A stretch of DNA of 64,000 nt from Synechococcales cyanobacterium GL140_1_metabinner_5_sub (GTDB lineage: Bacteria; Cyanobacteriota; Cyanobacteriia; Cyanobacteriales; Chamaesiphonaceae), in NCBI GenBank assembly GCA_025359065.1, contig JANYHM010000080.1, positions 20,302-84,301 of the forward strand, given 5' to 3'. The notes below the pieces were generated by a model. That model had not been told where the DNA came from. It made no database searches and was given only the letters and a program-made list of their open reading frames with translations. How positions within the stretch are numbered: the stretch's first letter is position 1; each line of letters starts with the position of its first letter. The translations under genes and the position numbers were made by a program. This document shows, piece after piece, positions 26,901 to 34,572 of this stretch.

Positions 26901-29231
26901 GACCTAGAGATGAATGCCGACTTGGTAGGTCTAGATCTAAATGAACTCGATGATGACTTGAATGGTTTGAATATCAACTCTGACCTAGAGATGAATACTG
27001 ACTTGGTGGGTCTAGATCTAAATGAACTTGATGGTGACTTAAATGGTTTGGACGACTTATTAGGTACACCAGCACAAAGTTCTTTAACAGATCTTGATGA
27101 ACTGCTGGCTGAAGAAACCTTTGAGGATCTTGATGCCTTTTTAACCGTACCGCCTGTTGATCTGCCAACTGTATCTATTGCTACTGCCGCAGTTACCTCG
27201 GATGTAGATGCTGCGATTATCCCTACTGCCCAACCCATTTCAGAACACAAAGCTGCCACACCAGCAGCTAGGAATTCTCGCAGTAAGCAGCGCACCTTTG
27301 AGCAGACCATGCGGGTGTCGGTGAAGAACCTAAACAACCTGAATAACCTCACAGGAGAATTGGTTGTCAATCGCAACACCTTAGAGCAAGACCAAAACCG
27401 GATGCGGCAGTTTATCGATAAACTGTTGTTAGAAGTGCAAAAGCTTAACGAAGTGGGCAAATCGATGCAGGATTTATATGAAAAATCTTTGCTAGAAAGC
27501 TCGCTATTGGCCAGTCGCCAACAAAGTCAGCAAGCCAAATCAATGGTGCCTGGTAGCACCGGTAGCAATGGCGGCGATGCTGAATACGATCCATTAGAAA
27601 TGGATAAATTTACGCCTGTCCACTTAATCTCTCAACAGATGATTGAGTTGACAGTGCGGATTCGCGAGTCTACTTCGGATATTGAATTTGTGGTAGACAG
27701 CAGCACCGAAGTTACCCGCAGCTTACGTCAAATTACCAGCCAGCTCCAAGAAGATCTAAATAAGAGCAGAATGTTACCATTCTCGCAAACCTCTGATCGA
27801 CTTCAGCGAGGTGTGCGTGACAACGGGCTGAAATATGGCAAGGAAGTAGATCTGCGGGTAGAAGGTAGCGATACTTTAATTGACAAGGTGATTCTAGAAA
27901 ACCTGAACGACCCGCTAATTCATATGGTGAATAACGCGATCGCCCACGGTATTGAGTCTCCAGCAGAACGCCTAGCCGCAGGCAAACCACCAGAAGGTGT
28001 GATTACTATTAGTGCTACTCACCAAGGTACTCAAACCATTATCTCAGTAAAAGACGACGGTGCGGGTATTGATGCCGATCGGGTAAAAAACAAAGCGATC
28101 GAAAAAGGCATTATCACTCCAGCGCGGGCAGTAACTATGACCAAGCAAGAAGTTTATGAACTACTCTTCTTGCCCAGTTTCTCTACCAGAGACCAAGCCG
28201 ATGAATTGGCCGGTCGTGGCGTAGGGATGGATGTAGTACTGAGCAGTTTGCAAGAAATTCGCGGTACCATCACCACTGAATCGAAGCTGGGTAAAGGCAC
28301 CATCTTTACCATTCGTTTGCCGCTTGCTTTAAGTATTACCAAGGCGCTAATGGCTTCCAACAAAGATGTGGGAATTGCTTTCCCCATGGATGGGATCGAA
28401 GACAGCTTATCAGTGAAGCCTTACAGCGTTATTGAAAACGCCGACGGTCAGAAGTTCTTCCCTTGGCGCGATCAGCAAATGCCTTTCCGTCCACTCTCCG
28501 ATTTGTTGGCTTTCAATCGCCCCATGAAGCGAGTGAACTATTACGGTGCAGCGATCGAAGATTCTGAGCAAACTATCTCCATTATCGTTTTACGCAGCGG
28601 CGGTGATTTGGTAGCTGTCGAAGTCGATCGAGTGCTGGGTGAACAAGAAATTGTAATTAAGCCTCTCCAAGGCCCTGCTCCTAAGCCACTAGGAATTGCT
28701 GGAGCCACAGTGTTAGGTGATGGCCGAATTATCCCGATCGCTGACGTGTTGGAATTAGTAGACCTAGCTTCTGGCAAGTTAGAGAAAAACATCAACCAAA
28801 CTTGGTCGATGGGCGATATCCCCGAAGACCAAGCAGCTCAAAGAGAACCCATGGTGTTGGTAGTAGACGACTCCATTACAGTTCGTCAGCTTCTATCTCT
28901 CACCTTTACCAAGGCGGGCTACCGAGTAGAACAAGCCAGAGACGGTCAAGAGGCTTGGGACAAACTGCGGGCTGGTCTCCCTTGCGATATCATCTTCTGC
29001 GATATCGAAATGCCTCGGATGGACGGGCTAGAGCTGTTGTCTAAGGTACAAGCCGATGAAGTGATTCGTCAGATTCCGATGGCAATGCTTACCTCCCGTG
29101 GCTCCGATCGCCACCGGCAAATTGCTTCTCAGTTAGGGGCTAGTGGTTACTTTATTAAGCCTTACCTCGAAGATGCGCTGTTAGAAGCGGTGAAACGGAT
29201 GCTCAAAGGCGAAGTGCTGGCGATCGTCTAA
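23985..29231 (+). CDS. hmpE: Hybrid CheA-type histidine kinase (HmpE type) with very long acidic linker
   Basis: The protein has 1748 residues. An HPt domain lies at about 1-115 with phosphorylatable His46 in AAHSIKGGAAMLG. A helical region to about 270 is followed by a strongly acidic, Asp/Leu/Glu-rich region to about 1080 that includes near-identical 27-residue repeats. The dimerisation part (VSVKNLNNLNNLTGELVVNR) starts about 1105, followed by an ATPase domain (HMVNNAIAHGIE, DDGAGID, GRGVGMDVV) and a CheW-like domain. A C-terminal receiver spans about 1622-1745 (VVDDS, IFCDIEMPRMDG, IKPY). It autophosphorylates and passes phosphate to HmpB. The linker makes it longer than most CheA-like proteins of this family. 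A perfect terminator follows. Confidence 0.93.
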   Translation: MAETDRILGYFLDEAQEHLRTIEEGLILPMSLAEPAKIKEVFRAAHSIKGGAAMLGLEVVLQLGNHFEQAFKAIKDRSIPVDDKLQDLLLEGLEILRLSIQMVQHGQTVPTDLLKEAVFAKIAKRIQKSGGEITTDDSDLPFTDPAIEQVFGNYVNQKLQQFVDICKKTQPEVVTKQELQPICQKIGSLGESFEYLAWTNLLISCRLAVNNPLNSVVQLREVIPNAIHQAQMLVMAGKHHAITSTPELEILLAPNAITNTRTQTGLSAYDTLDSITGVWDDVVINEDESSDFTPEKPQPTSADFLFEPQMVSTETIGDDSFGDSELDEFMQLFDEELSFDGTWVQNEDILTHEDPQTEYAEPNISKNLWDEDIATRPISNSLMPMESTFSETETIGRLPQFDFEQVSDSDLFIEDVTDTAVKPSPVRPTAAIDWSGLLADIPDQIIVEYKEPSQPLPDLPPAMEKVPIELTNDLLDDLPANLPAQINLSPTNHDDNFSDSFTDDPFLSDFSDLPFGLDLEDPFEVAASPDIPPPFEHSVAQRETIASDFNDPFLIDELLDDEPVIESGDELDDLINELSEPFEVKASVFSPPDHPQLKPIDADYLKELAMFDDLLADTKTTDVDLADLEQMIANGNLEEELDLENIEDFSPASVNSKVNSKLLINFDDFLTEAKTTVNNATNFNNFPDSPPTGTEHSTVMTVPVVITAEAAATSIAERAATFATERAATEDELGLEDLDLLDLQSIENLADLNYELDDVLAGLNMLDISDAELPSRNLADLLDQDFEFGDLDSESLNFGNQEASEDIDLEDDLENPDQSTELTSSISELFMDDFDSSYYPTTENNLFTAPLYGQNNSDNLTSLSLSYMDLESELESVTHQPADSDLLDLLNGAEQPSLPIVRNEATEAMNFDSFDLDFNNQTVDKNKFGRNADELASLDLVGVDFDSISADQSPAANPEELDDDLNGLDINSDLEMNADLVGLDLNELDDDLNGLNINSDLEMNTDLVGLDLNELDGDLNGLDDLLGTPAQSSLTDLDELLAEETFEDLDAFLTVPPVDLPTVSIATAAVTSDVDAAIIPTAQPISEHKAATPAARNSRSKQRTFEQTMRVSVKNLNNLNNLTGELVVNRNTLEQDQNRMRQFIDKLLLEVQKLNEVGKSMQDLYEKSLLESSLLASRQQSQQAKSMVPGSTGSNGGDAEYDPLEMDKFTPVHLISQQMIELTVRIRESTSDIEFVVDSSTEVTRSLRQITSQLQEDLNKSRMLPFSQTSDRLQRGVRDNGLKYGKEVDLRVEGSDTLIDKVILENLNDPLIHMVNNAIAHGIESPAERLAAGKPPEGVITISATHQGTQTIISVKDDGAGIDADRVKNKAIEKGIITPARAVTMTKQEVYELLFLPSFSTRDQADELAGRGVGMDVVLSSLQEIRGTITTESKLGKGTIFTIRLPLALSITKALMASNKDVGIAFPMDGIEDSLSVKPYSVIENADGQKFFPWRDQQMPFRPLSDLLAFNRPMKRVNYYGAAIEDSEQTISIIVLRSGGDLVAVEVDRVLGEQEIVIKPLQGPAPKPLGIAGATVLGDGRIIPIADVLELVDLASGKLEKNINQTWSMGDIPEDQAAQREPMVLVVDDSITVRQLLSLTFTKAGYRVEQARDGQEAWDKLRAGLPCDIIFCDIEMPRMDGLELLSKVQADEVIRQIPMAMLTSRGSDRHRQIASQLGASGYFIKPYLEDALLEAVKRMLKGEVLAIV
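26862..27061 (+). repeat. 81-bp direct repeats in the acidic linker of hmpE
   Basis: Units starting at 26862, 26943 and 27024 share GAACT(C/T)GATG followed by near-identical sequence; the third is partial. Each encodes 27 residues of the type ELDDDLNGLDINSDLEMN. The first two units differ at only a few bases, which suggests recent tandem duplication within the coding frame. Confidence 0.85.
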
Positions 29232-29251
29232 AGTAAACTTCAAAATCAACA

Positions 29252-29290
29252 AAAAAAAGACCTCATCTATTGCAGATGAGGTCTTTTTTT
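29252..29290. terminator. Bidirectional terminator between hmpE and the DUF6600-like gene
   Basis: A perfect 17-bp stem: seven A, then GACCTCATCT, a five-base loop, and the exact complement ending in seven T. Both strands have a U tract, so it serves both convergent genes. Confidence 0.95.
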
Positions 29291-29292
29291 GA

Positions 29293-30603
29293 TTAACGTC
29301 CTTGTCTGCCGTGTCGTTCACCGCTATCTCCATGAGAGCGATGGTTTCCACTGCCACCCTGGCTAGGAATGCTTGCCGGTGGGTTAAAAGATTCTTGCCG
29401 AGAAGAACGACCTCGTTCAATTTGTTGACCACTGCCATTACTAGGAATGCTTGGAATCACTGGATTAAAAGATTCTTGGCGAGAGGAACGACCTCGCTCA
29501 ATTTGTTGACTACCGCCATTGTTAGGAATGCTTGGAATCACTGGATTGAAAGATTCTTGGCGAGAGGAACGACCCCGTTCAATTTGTTGATTGCCGCCAT
29601 TGCTAGGAATGTTTGGAATCACTGGATTGAAAGATTCCTGGCGAGAGGAGCGACCTCGCTCAATTTGTTGACCACTGCCATTACTAGGAACGTTTGGAAT
29701 GTTTGGAATCACCAAACCACCACTATCGCGACGAGAGGAACGGCTCCGCTCAATTTGTTGATTGCCGCCATTATTGGGAATAAAATTAGTAGCTCTCTCT
29801 ATGCGTACCGCTGGTTTCGGTTGATAAATGCGCACGCTGCGTCCTTCTACCTGAGATTGACCTGGTTTATTTAAGCGATCGACTTTATAAACTGCCACCT
29901 GACTGTTGGTAACTCTCTCAATATCTTGTTTCTTTGGCCCATACACATAAACATGGTTATTCACCCTATAGTGACTTTTAATAACCGTAGTGTTGTTATA
30001 AACGTTCACCACCTGGGTTGCAGGAATATAGTGGTTATAGACGTGATGATGGGTGATATAAGTCTGAGGTACAAAAGTCCAATAGAAAGAAGGAAAATTG
30101 ATGTTAATGCTAACGCTCGGGCCTAAAGGTGCCCAGCCATAATAGCCGCCACCTGATCGCCAAGCCACCCAGGCTGGCCCCCATACTCTACCGGGTACCC
30201 ACACCCAGCCCCAAAGATTATCTCGATACCAACGACCGTAATGGAAAGCTGCCCAGCCCCATTCGTAATCTGAAACCCAAGTGTTGCCGTAACTAGTTAC
30301 TACCCAGCGGCCATTGGTGGCATAGGGACGAAAGTTTTCGTCCACGTTAGGAATCCACACTCTGCCATATTCGGAAGTGTTTACCCAACGGCCATGAGGT
30401 GCCAGTTCTTCTTCAAAAGTCGCAATATCCACATCTTCGATCGGCTCGTCAGTAGGCGGGGTATCACCAGGCAAAATAGTAGCCGACTGACTTTCAGAAG
30501 ACTGTCTTTCAAAAGACTGTGCCGCCGCTGGATAATTGGGCAACAGAGCAGTGAGAGAGCAACCAATGAGACACAGCGATCCGATGCGGATGAGAGGTTT
30601 CAT
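29293..30603 (-). CDS. Secreted tryptophan/tyrosine-rich repeat protein (DUF6600-like)
   Basis: The protein has 436 residues. A signal peptide is followed by a central region with repeated aromatic motifs: GRWVNTSEYGRVWIP, GRWVVTSYGNTWVSDYEWGWAAFHYGRW, and GWVWVPGRVWGPAWVAWR. This is the pattern of DUF6600-type envelope proteins. The C-terminal third consists of basic 27-residue repeats. It is likely exported to the periplasm or outer envelope; the lipobox-like LIGC in the leader could make it a lipoprotein, while AAAQS would suit ordinary cleavage. Function unknown. Confidence 0.78.
   Translation of the reverse strand: MKPLIRIGSLCLIGCSLTALLPNYPAAAQSFERQSSESQSATILPGDTPPTDEPIEDVDIATFEEELAPHGRWVNTSEYGRVWIPNVDENFRPYATNGRWVVTSYGNTWVSDYEWGWAAFHYGRWYRDNLWGWVWVPGRVWGPAWVAWRSGGGYYGWAPLGPSVSININFPSFYWTFVPQTYITHHHVYNHYIPATQVVNVYNNTTVIKSHYRVNNHVYVYGPKKQDIERVTNSQVAVYKVDRLNKPGQSQVEGRSVRIYQPKPAVRIERATNFIPNNGGNQQIERSRSSRRDSGGLVIPNIPNVPSNGSGQQIERGRSSRQESFNPVIPNIPSNGGNQQIERGRSSRQESFNPVIPSIPNNGGSQQIERGRSSRQESFNPVIPSIPSNGSGQQIERGRSSRQESFNPPASIPSQGGSGNHRSHGDSGERHGRQGR
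29343..29760 (-). repeat. 81-bp tandem repeats in the secreted repeat protein
   Basis: Five units of QQIER(G/S)RSSR(Q/R)(E/D)S type, at about 29419, 29500, 29581, 29662 and 29751 for the QQI codons. The first four are spaced 81 bases apart and the last by about 90. Units are nearly identical at DNA level, consistent with slippage or unequal exchange. They encode a basic, Ser/Arg/Pro-rich tail. Confidence 0.88.
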
Positions 30604-30698
30604 GATGAAGTAAGGAGGGTCTTGTATATTAAATCAACAGACTGACTAAATGTCTGTGTAGTTCCCTCTACCTAACAGCGTACCTAACTCTTAATCCT

Positions 30699-31169
30699 TC
30701 AGCCAATTTTTAAGCAAAAATCTGGGTGCTGAAGACCCGTCAACCACATCACTACCGCGTCTTCTTCAGGGTTTTGATAGTACTTGGTGCGCCAACCCAG
30801 GTTCTCGAACCCCATTTTTTCATAGAGTTGAATCGCCGCAGTGTTCGAGCCACGCACTTCTAAGGTGCCATGGCGCATTTCAATTTTTACCGCTTGCTTC
30901 AAAATGCCTCGCAAAATTTGCTGGCCTCCTCCCTGTCGCCGATAGTCGGGATGCACCGCCAGCAAAGTAATATGTGCCTCATCCACGATCGCCCAAAAGC
31001 AGCCCATCCCCACCAGTAAACCTTCGGAGTTGAACCAACCCACAAAATGACTGTTGGAACTATTTAACTCCCGCCGATAAGCGCTGATCGTCCAGTGCTG
31101 CCCAAAACAAATTTGATCGATTTCCACCATCTCATCTAAGTGATCGATCGTCAGAGCTGCTATTTTCAC
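30699..31169 (-). CDS. rimI: Ribosomal protein S18-alanine N-acetyltransferase (RimI-type GNAT)
   Basis: The protein has 156 residues with a GNAT fold: acetyl-CoA loop in LLAVHPDYRRQGGGQQIL and a C-terminal LEVRGSNTAAIQLYEKMGFENLGWRTKYY, which matches RimI closely (VRxSNxxAxxLYxxxGF). It acetylates the N-terminus of a ribosomal protein, presumably S18, in the cytosol. The start is GTG. It follows the next upstream gene by 12 bases and probably shares its transcript. Confidence 0.85.
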   Translation of the reverse strand: MKIAALTIDHLDEMVEIDQICFGQHWTISAYRRELNSSNSHFVGWFNSEGLLVGMGCFWAIVDEAHITLLAVHPDYRRQGGGQQILRGILKQAVKIEMRHGTLEVRGSNTAAIQLYEKMGFENLGWRTKYYQNPEEDAVVMWLTGLQHPDFCLKIG

Positions 31170-31181
31170 AAAGTCTCCAGC

Positions 31182-31514
31182 CTAACTCTGTTGCTCAATG
31201 TACATATCTAAATCGGCAATCATCGCCGTTAGCTCTGTTTCGGTGCTAACTCGAATCCGATCGTCTCGCAAAGTCACCAATACTTTGGCGGCAAAAGGAT
31301 TTGGCCAAATATTGGGGTTGCAAAACACCTCAAAAAAAACATCCCCAGTAAACTGATACTCGGTGGGGGCGTGGGGTTTAGTCTTCCCCGGTTCTTTGGT
31401 TTTTAAATGCAGCAGCAGCTCCTCGATCGCTTTTTTCAGATCTTGGGCTGCTGAGAGGGTAAAGCTAAAGCTGATAGAGCCAGCAGCTAAATTGATTACA
31501 AATTGTCCAGGCAT
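31182..31514 (-). CDS. Conserved hypothetical protein, 110 residues
   Basis: This small soluble protein starts with MPGQFVINLAAGSISFSFTLS, has a helical stretch (AAQDLKKAIEELLLHLKTK), and then strand-rich sequence (YQFTGDVFFEVFCNPNIWPNPFAAKVLVTLRDDRIRVS). I do not recognise a named domain. It lies directly before rimI (12 bases), so a shared transcript is likely. Composition is like the surrounding genes. Confidence 0.65.
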   Translation of the reverse strand: MPGQFVINLAAGSISFSFTLSAAQDLKKAIEELLLHLKTKEPGKTKPHAPTEYQFTGDVFFEVFCNPNIWPNPFAAKVLVTLRDDRIRVSTETELTAMIADLDMYIEQQS

Positions 31515-31556
31515 GGGGAGTGGGTACGATTAGATCCAACCCCATCCTACCGCGCC

Positions 31557-31796
31557 TTAAGAGATAAATTCGCCGCATTCATCTGCCAGGTAGCAGAGTG
31601 CCCGCCAGCGCAAACTAGTAACTTCCTCGTAAAGTGGGTTGAGTTTGCAGAGAGGGGGAATGTGAAATAAATGATGACCGAAAAATGTCACGTCTCGGGC
31701 AAATGGGCATTGTGCTGGTACGACCTCACAAATCCAACGAGCTAGCTCAGGATTACTGACTTCAATACCGTCTAGATAATTACGGATAGGTTTCAT
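31557..31796 (-). CDS. Mo-dependent nitrogenase C-terminal-type protein
   Basis: With the ATG at 31796 the protein has 79 residues; an ATG at 31853 would add 19 non-conserved residues. The sequence CPFARDVTFFGHHLFHIPPLCKLNPLYEE followed by LRWRALCYLADECGE is the signature of the family Pfam calls Mo-nitro_C. It is named for a nitrogenase-associated tail but is widespread in cyanobacteria as small free proteins. The conserved Cys residues suggest metal or cofactor contact. No nitrogenase genes lie nearby, so a role in nitrogen fixation should not be assumed. Confidence 0.8.
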   Translation of the reverse strand: MKPIRNYLDGIEVSNPELARWICEVVPAQCPFARDVTFFGHHLFHIPPLCKLNPLYEEVTSLRWRALCYLADECGEFIS

Positions 31797-31977
31797 CAGG
31801 TCAATTGTGTTACTGGTAGTCTTCAAACAGGAAGATCTCCTTACGTTCGCCAAGGATATCTTCAGTGTAGACAGAAAGATATCCGGAATTAATACATTTC
31901 CTACGTTAATTTCCTTACTATTCTGCGACTGTATCTAAGATCACAAAAAACACGGATTTATTTTGTTCTTCTGAAAG

Positions 31978-32622
31978 TTAATTCAGGCGGGCAATCGCAG
32001 ATACGGCGATCCCTACTATGTTTACGCCAGCATTTTGCAATGGTTGGCTGGCCGCGCTGATAGTGGCTCCGGTAGTGTAAATGTCGTCGATGAGGATGAT
32101 CGATCGACCCTGTATTTTATGACCAGACTTAAGCGTAAAGGCATCGCTGAGGTTTTGTTGGCGATCGGTAGGATTAAGCTGAAATTGAGCTTCGGTAGAT
32201 TTGACCCTGAGCAATGACTGATTTAATTTAATTCCGGTGCGATGACAAAAGCCTTTGGCGATGAGTTCGGCCTGGTTAAATCCCCGCTGTCGCTGTTTAT
32301 CGGGATGTAGAGGAATGGGGATCGCTAAGATTTGTGATTTATCAGGTGGATTTGCCAGCCAGCTTTGTCCGAGGAGTTCACCCAGATAGTAGCCAAGCTG
32401 AGGATGATTGTGATATTTACATTGAGCGATCGTTCTTTTGAGAGTACCGCTGTAGTTACCCCAAGCTAGGATGAATGGGGTGGTGTTTTGCCGGGGATCG
32501 CTGAGTTTTTCTGATTGAAGCTGTCGATCGCAGTAAATACAGAGAGTAGTCGATGTTGGCCGATCGCACAGCGGACAGTTAGGTTTTAAGAAGAAATCCA
32601 GCAGAGGTTTCCAAATAGCCAC
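31978..32622 (-). CDS. comF: ComF family protein (phosphoribosyltransferase-like)
   Basis: The protein has 214 residues and starts with GTG. It has an N-terminal zinc finger (CPLCDRP and CIYCDRQ), then a type I phosphoribosyltransferase fold with the PRPP loop ILIDDIYTTGATI and the preceding QRGFNQAELIAKGF. ComF is needed for natural DNA uptake in competent bacteria; cyanobacteria commonly keep it. It is divergent from lepA. No other competence gene is visible in the window. Confidence 0.88.
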   Translation of the reverse strand: MAIWKPLLDFFLKPNCPLCDRPTSTTLCIYCDRQLQSEKLSDPRQNTTPFILAWGNYSGTLKRTIAQCKYHNHPQLGYYLGELLGQSWLANPPDKSQILAIPIPLHPDKQRQRGFNQAELIAKGFCHRTGIKLNQSLLRVKSTEAQFQLNPTDRQQNLSDAFTLKSGHKIQGRSIILIDDIYTTGATISAASQPLQNAGVNIVGIAVSAIARLN

Positions 32623-32736
32623 AAATTTAACCTAGTGTAGTCGAGACATCTTCTAACTTCTTCTTCCATCAGGAACCAGGATTCCTTTAGAATGGAGATA
32701 GTGAAATTTTGCGCGCTTCAACCATTCAAGGCTTCT

Positions 32737-34548
32737 ATGACCAATACTCCAGTCGATCGCATCCGCAACTTCTCGATTATCGCCCACATTGACCACGGCA
32801 AGTCTACTCTGGCCGATCGGCTGCTGCAAGACACCGGCACAGTCGGCAACCGAGAAATGAAAGAACAGTTCCTCGACAACATGGACTTGGAAAGGGAGCG
32901 CGGCATCACTATCAAGCTGCAAGCCGCCCGCATGAACTATACGGCCAAAGACGGCAAGCTTTACGTCTTGAACCTGATCGACACTCCTGGCCACGTCGAT
33001 TTTTCTTATGAAGTATCTCGTAGCTTAGTAGCCTGCGAAGGAGCGTTGCTGATTGTCGATGCCTCCCAGGGCGTAGAAGCCCAGACTCTGGCCAACGTAT
33101 ATTTGGCTCTAGAGAGCAACCTAGAAATTATCCCTGTCCTGAACAAAATAGATCTCCCCGGAGCCGAACCCGAAAGAGTTCGCGCAGAAGTAGAAGAAAC
33201 CATTGGCTTAGACTGCTCCAATGCCATTTTGGCTTCAGCTAAGACCGGCATCGGCATCGTAGAAATTTTGGAAGCGATCGTTGAGCTAGTACCGTCGCCT
33301 GCTGATACCGTTGACCAACCATTGCGCGCCCTGATTTTTGACAGCTACTATGACACCTACCGAGGCGTGGTGGTTTACTTCCGGGTGGTGGACGGCAGTG
33401 TTAGTAAAGGTGATAAAGTGCGGCTAATGGCCAGCGGCAAAGAATATGTCATTGACGAATTAGGCATTTTATCTCCCCAGCAGATTCAGGTAGACGAACT
33501 GCACGCCGGAGAAGTAGGCTATTTTGCCGCCTCAATTAAAGCGGTTGGCGATGCCCGGGTTGGTGACACCATCACCATGGTTAGTCGGCCAGCGCTGGAG
33601 GCTCTGGGTGGATACAGCGAAGCTAAACCCATGGTATTTTGCGGATTGTTTCCGATCAATGCCGACCAATACCCCGACCTAAAAGAAGCCCTGGATAAGC
33701 TGCGTCTCAATGATGCCTCACTCAACTACGAGCCAGAAAGCTCTAGCGCGATGGGCTTTGGTTTCCGCTGTGGCTTTTTGGGGCTGCTGCACATGGAAAT
33801 TATCCAAGAGCGCCTGGAGCGTGAGTACGACCTAGATCTGATTACTACCGCGCCTTCGGTGGTTTACAAAGTAAACGTTCCTAACGGGGAGCCGATCTAC
33901 ATCGATAACCCCAGCACCTTGCCCGATAATAACCACCGCACTTCGATCGAAGAACCCTACGTTAAGCTAGAGATGATTACCCCCGAAGACTATGTGGGGA
34001 CTTTGATGGATCTCTGCCAAACTCGGCGAGGCATTTTTGTGGATATGAAGTATCTGAGCAAAGGGCGTACCACGCTGATCTATGAGTTACCCTTAGCAGA
34101 AGTAGTTACAGATTTCTTTGACCAGATGAAGTCTCGCACCAAAGGCTACGCCAGCATGGAGTATCAGCTCATTGGCTACCGAGAAAACAATCTGGTTAAA
34201 CTAGATATCGCTATCAACGGCGATCCGGTAGATGCTCTAGCCATGATTGTCCATCGGGACAAAGCTTACAACATTGGGCGGGCAATGACCGAGAAGCTCA
34301 AGGAGCTAATTCCTCGTCACCAGTTCAAGGTGCCAATTCAGGCAACGATCGGCGCTAAGATTATTGCCAGTGAGCAGATTCCGGCCATTCGCAAGGACGT
34401 GTTGGCAAAATGTTACGGTGGGGATATTTCCCGCAAGAAAAAGCTGCTGCAAAAACAAGCTAAAGGTAAGAAGCGGATGAAGTCTTTAGGTACTGTGGAT
34501 GTGCCGCAAGCGGCTTTTATGGCTGTGTTGAAGTTGGATAAAGATTAG
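32737..34548 (+). CDS. lepA: Elongation factor 4 (LepA)
   Basis: The protein has 603 residues with the ATG at 32737, which gives the usual start ([19 protein letters not shown]). All G motifs are present: [29 protein letters not shown]. The C-terminal LepA-specific domain ends with [22 protein letters not shown]. It is a ribosome-bound GTPase acting during translation under stress. The frame extends 15 codons upstream, without family match. The next reading frame begins immediately after the stop codon. Confidence 0.95.
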   Translation: MTNTPVDRIRNFSIIAHIDHGKSTLADRLLQDTGTVGNREMKEQFLDNMDLERERGITIKLQAARMNYTAKDGKLYVLNLIDTPGHVDFSYEVSRSLVACEGALLIVDASQGVEAQTLANVYLALESNLEIIPVLNKIDLPGAEPERVRAEVEETIGLDCSNAILASAKTGIGIVEILEAIVELVPSPADTVDQPLRALIFDSYYDTYRGVVVYFRVVDGSVSKGDKVRLMASGKEYVIDELGILSPQQIQVDELHAGEVGYFAASIKAVGDARVGDTITMVSRPALEALGGYSEAKPMVFCGLFPINADQYPDLKEALDKLRLNDASLNYEPESSSAMGFGFRCGFLGLLHMEIIQERLEREYDLDLITTAPSVVYKVNVPNGEPIYIDNPSTLPDNNHRTSIEEPYVKLEMITPEDYVGTLMDLCQTRRGIFVDMKYLSKGRTTLIYELPLAEVVTDFFDQMKSRTKGYASMEYQLIGYRENNLVKLDIAINGDPVDALAMIVHRDKAYNIGRAMTEKLKELIPRHQFKVPIQATIGAKIIASEQIPAIRKDVLAKCYGGDISRKKKLLQKQAKGKKRMKSLGTVDVPQAAFMAVLKLDKD

Positions 34549-34572
34549 GTGAACTGGCGCGCCATCAAAATT

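Noticed and set aside
26837..27460. 207-residue open frame on the minus strand inside hmpE
   Set aside because: Ser/Lys repeats are the mirror of the Asp/Leu repeats in the acidic linker; no start signal or family pattern.
29343..29760. Possible CRISPR array from regular 81-bp repeats
   Set aside because: The units are contiguous, in frame and code for protein repeats; there are no unique spacers.
29302..29874. 190-residue plus-strand frame with repeats opposite the DUF6600-like gene
   Set aside because: The repeats come from the opposite coding strand, where signal peptide and family motifs are present; here there are none.
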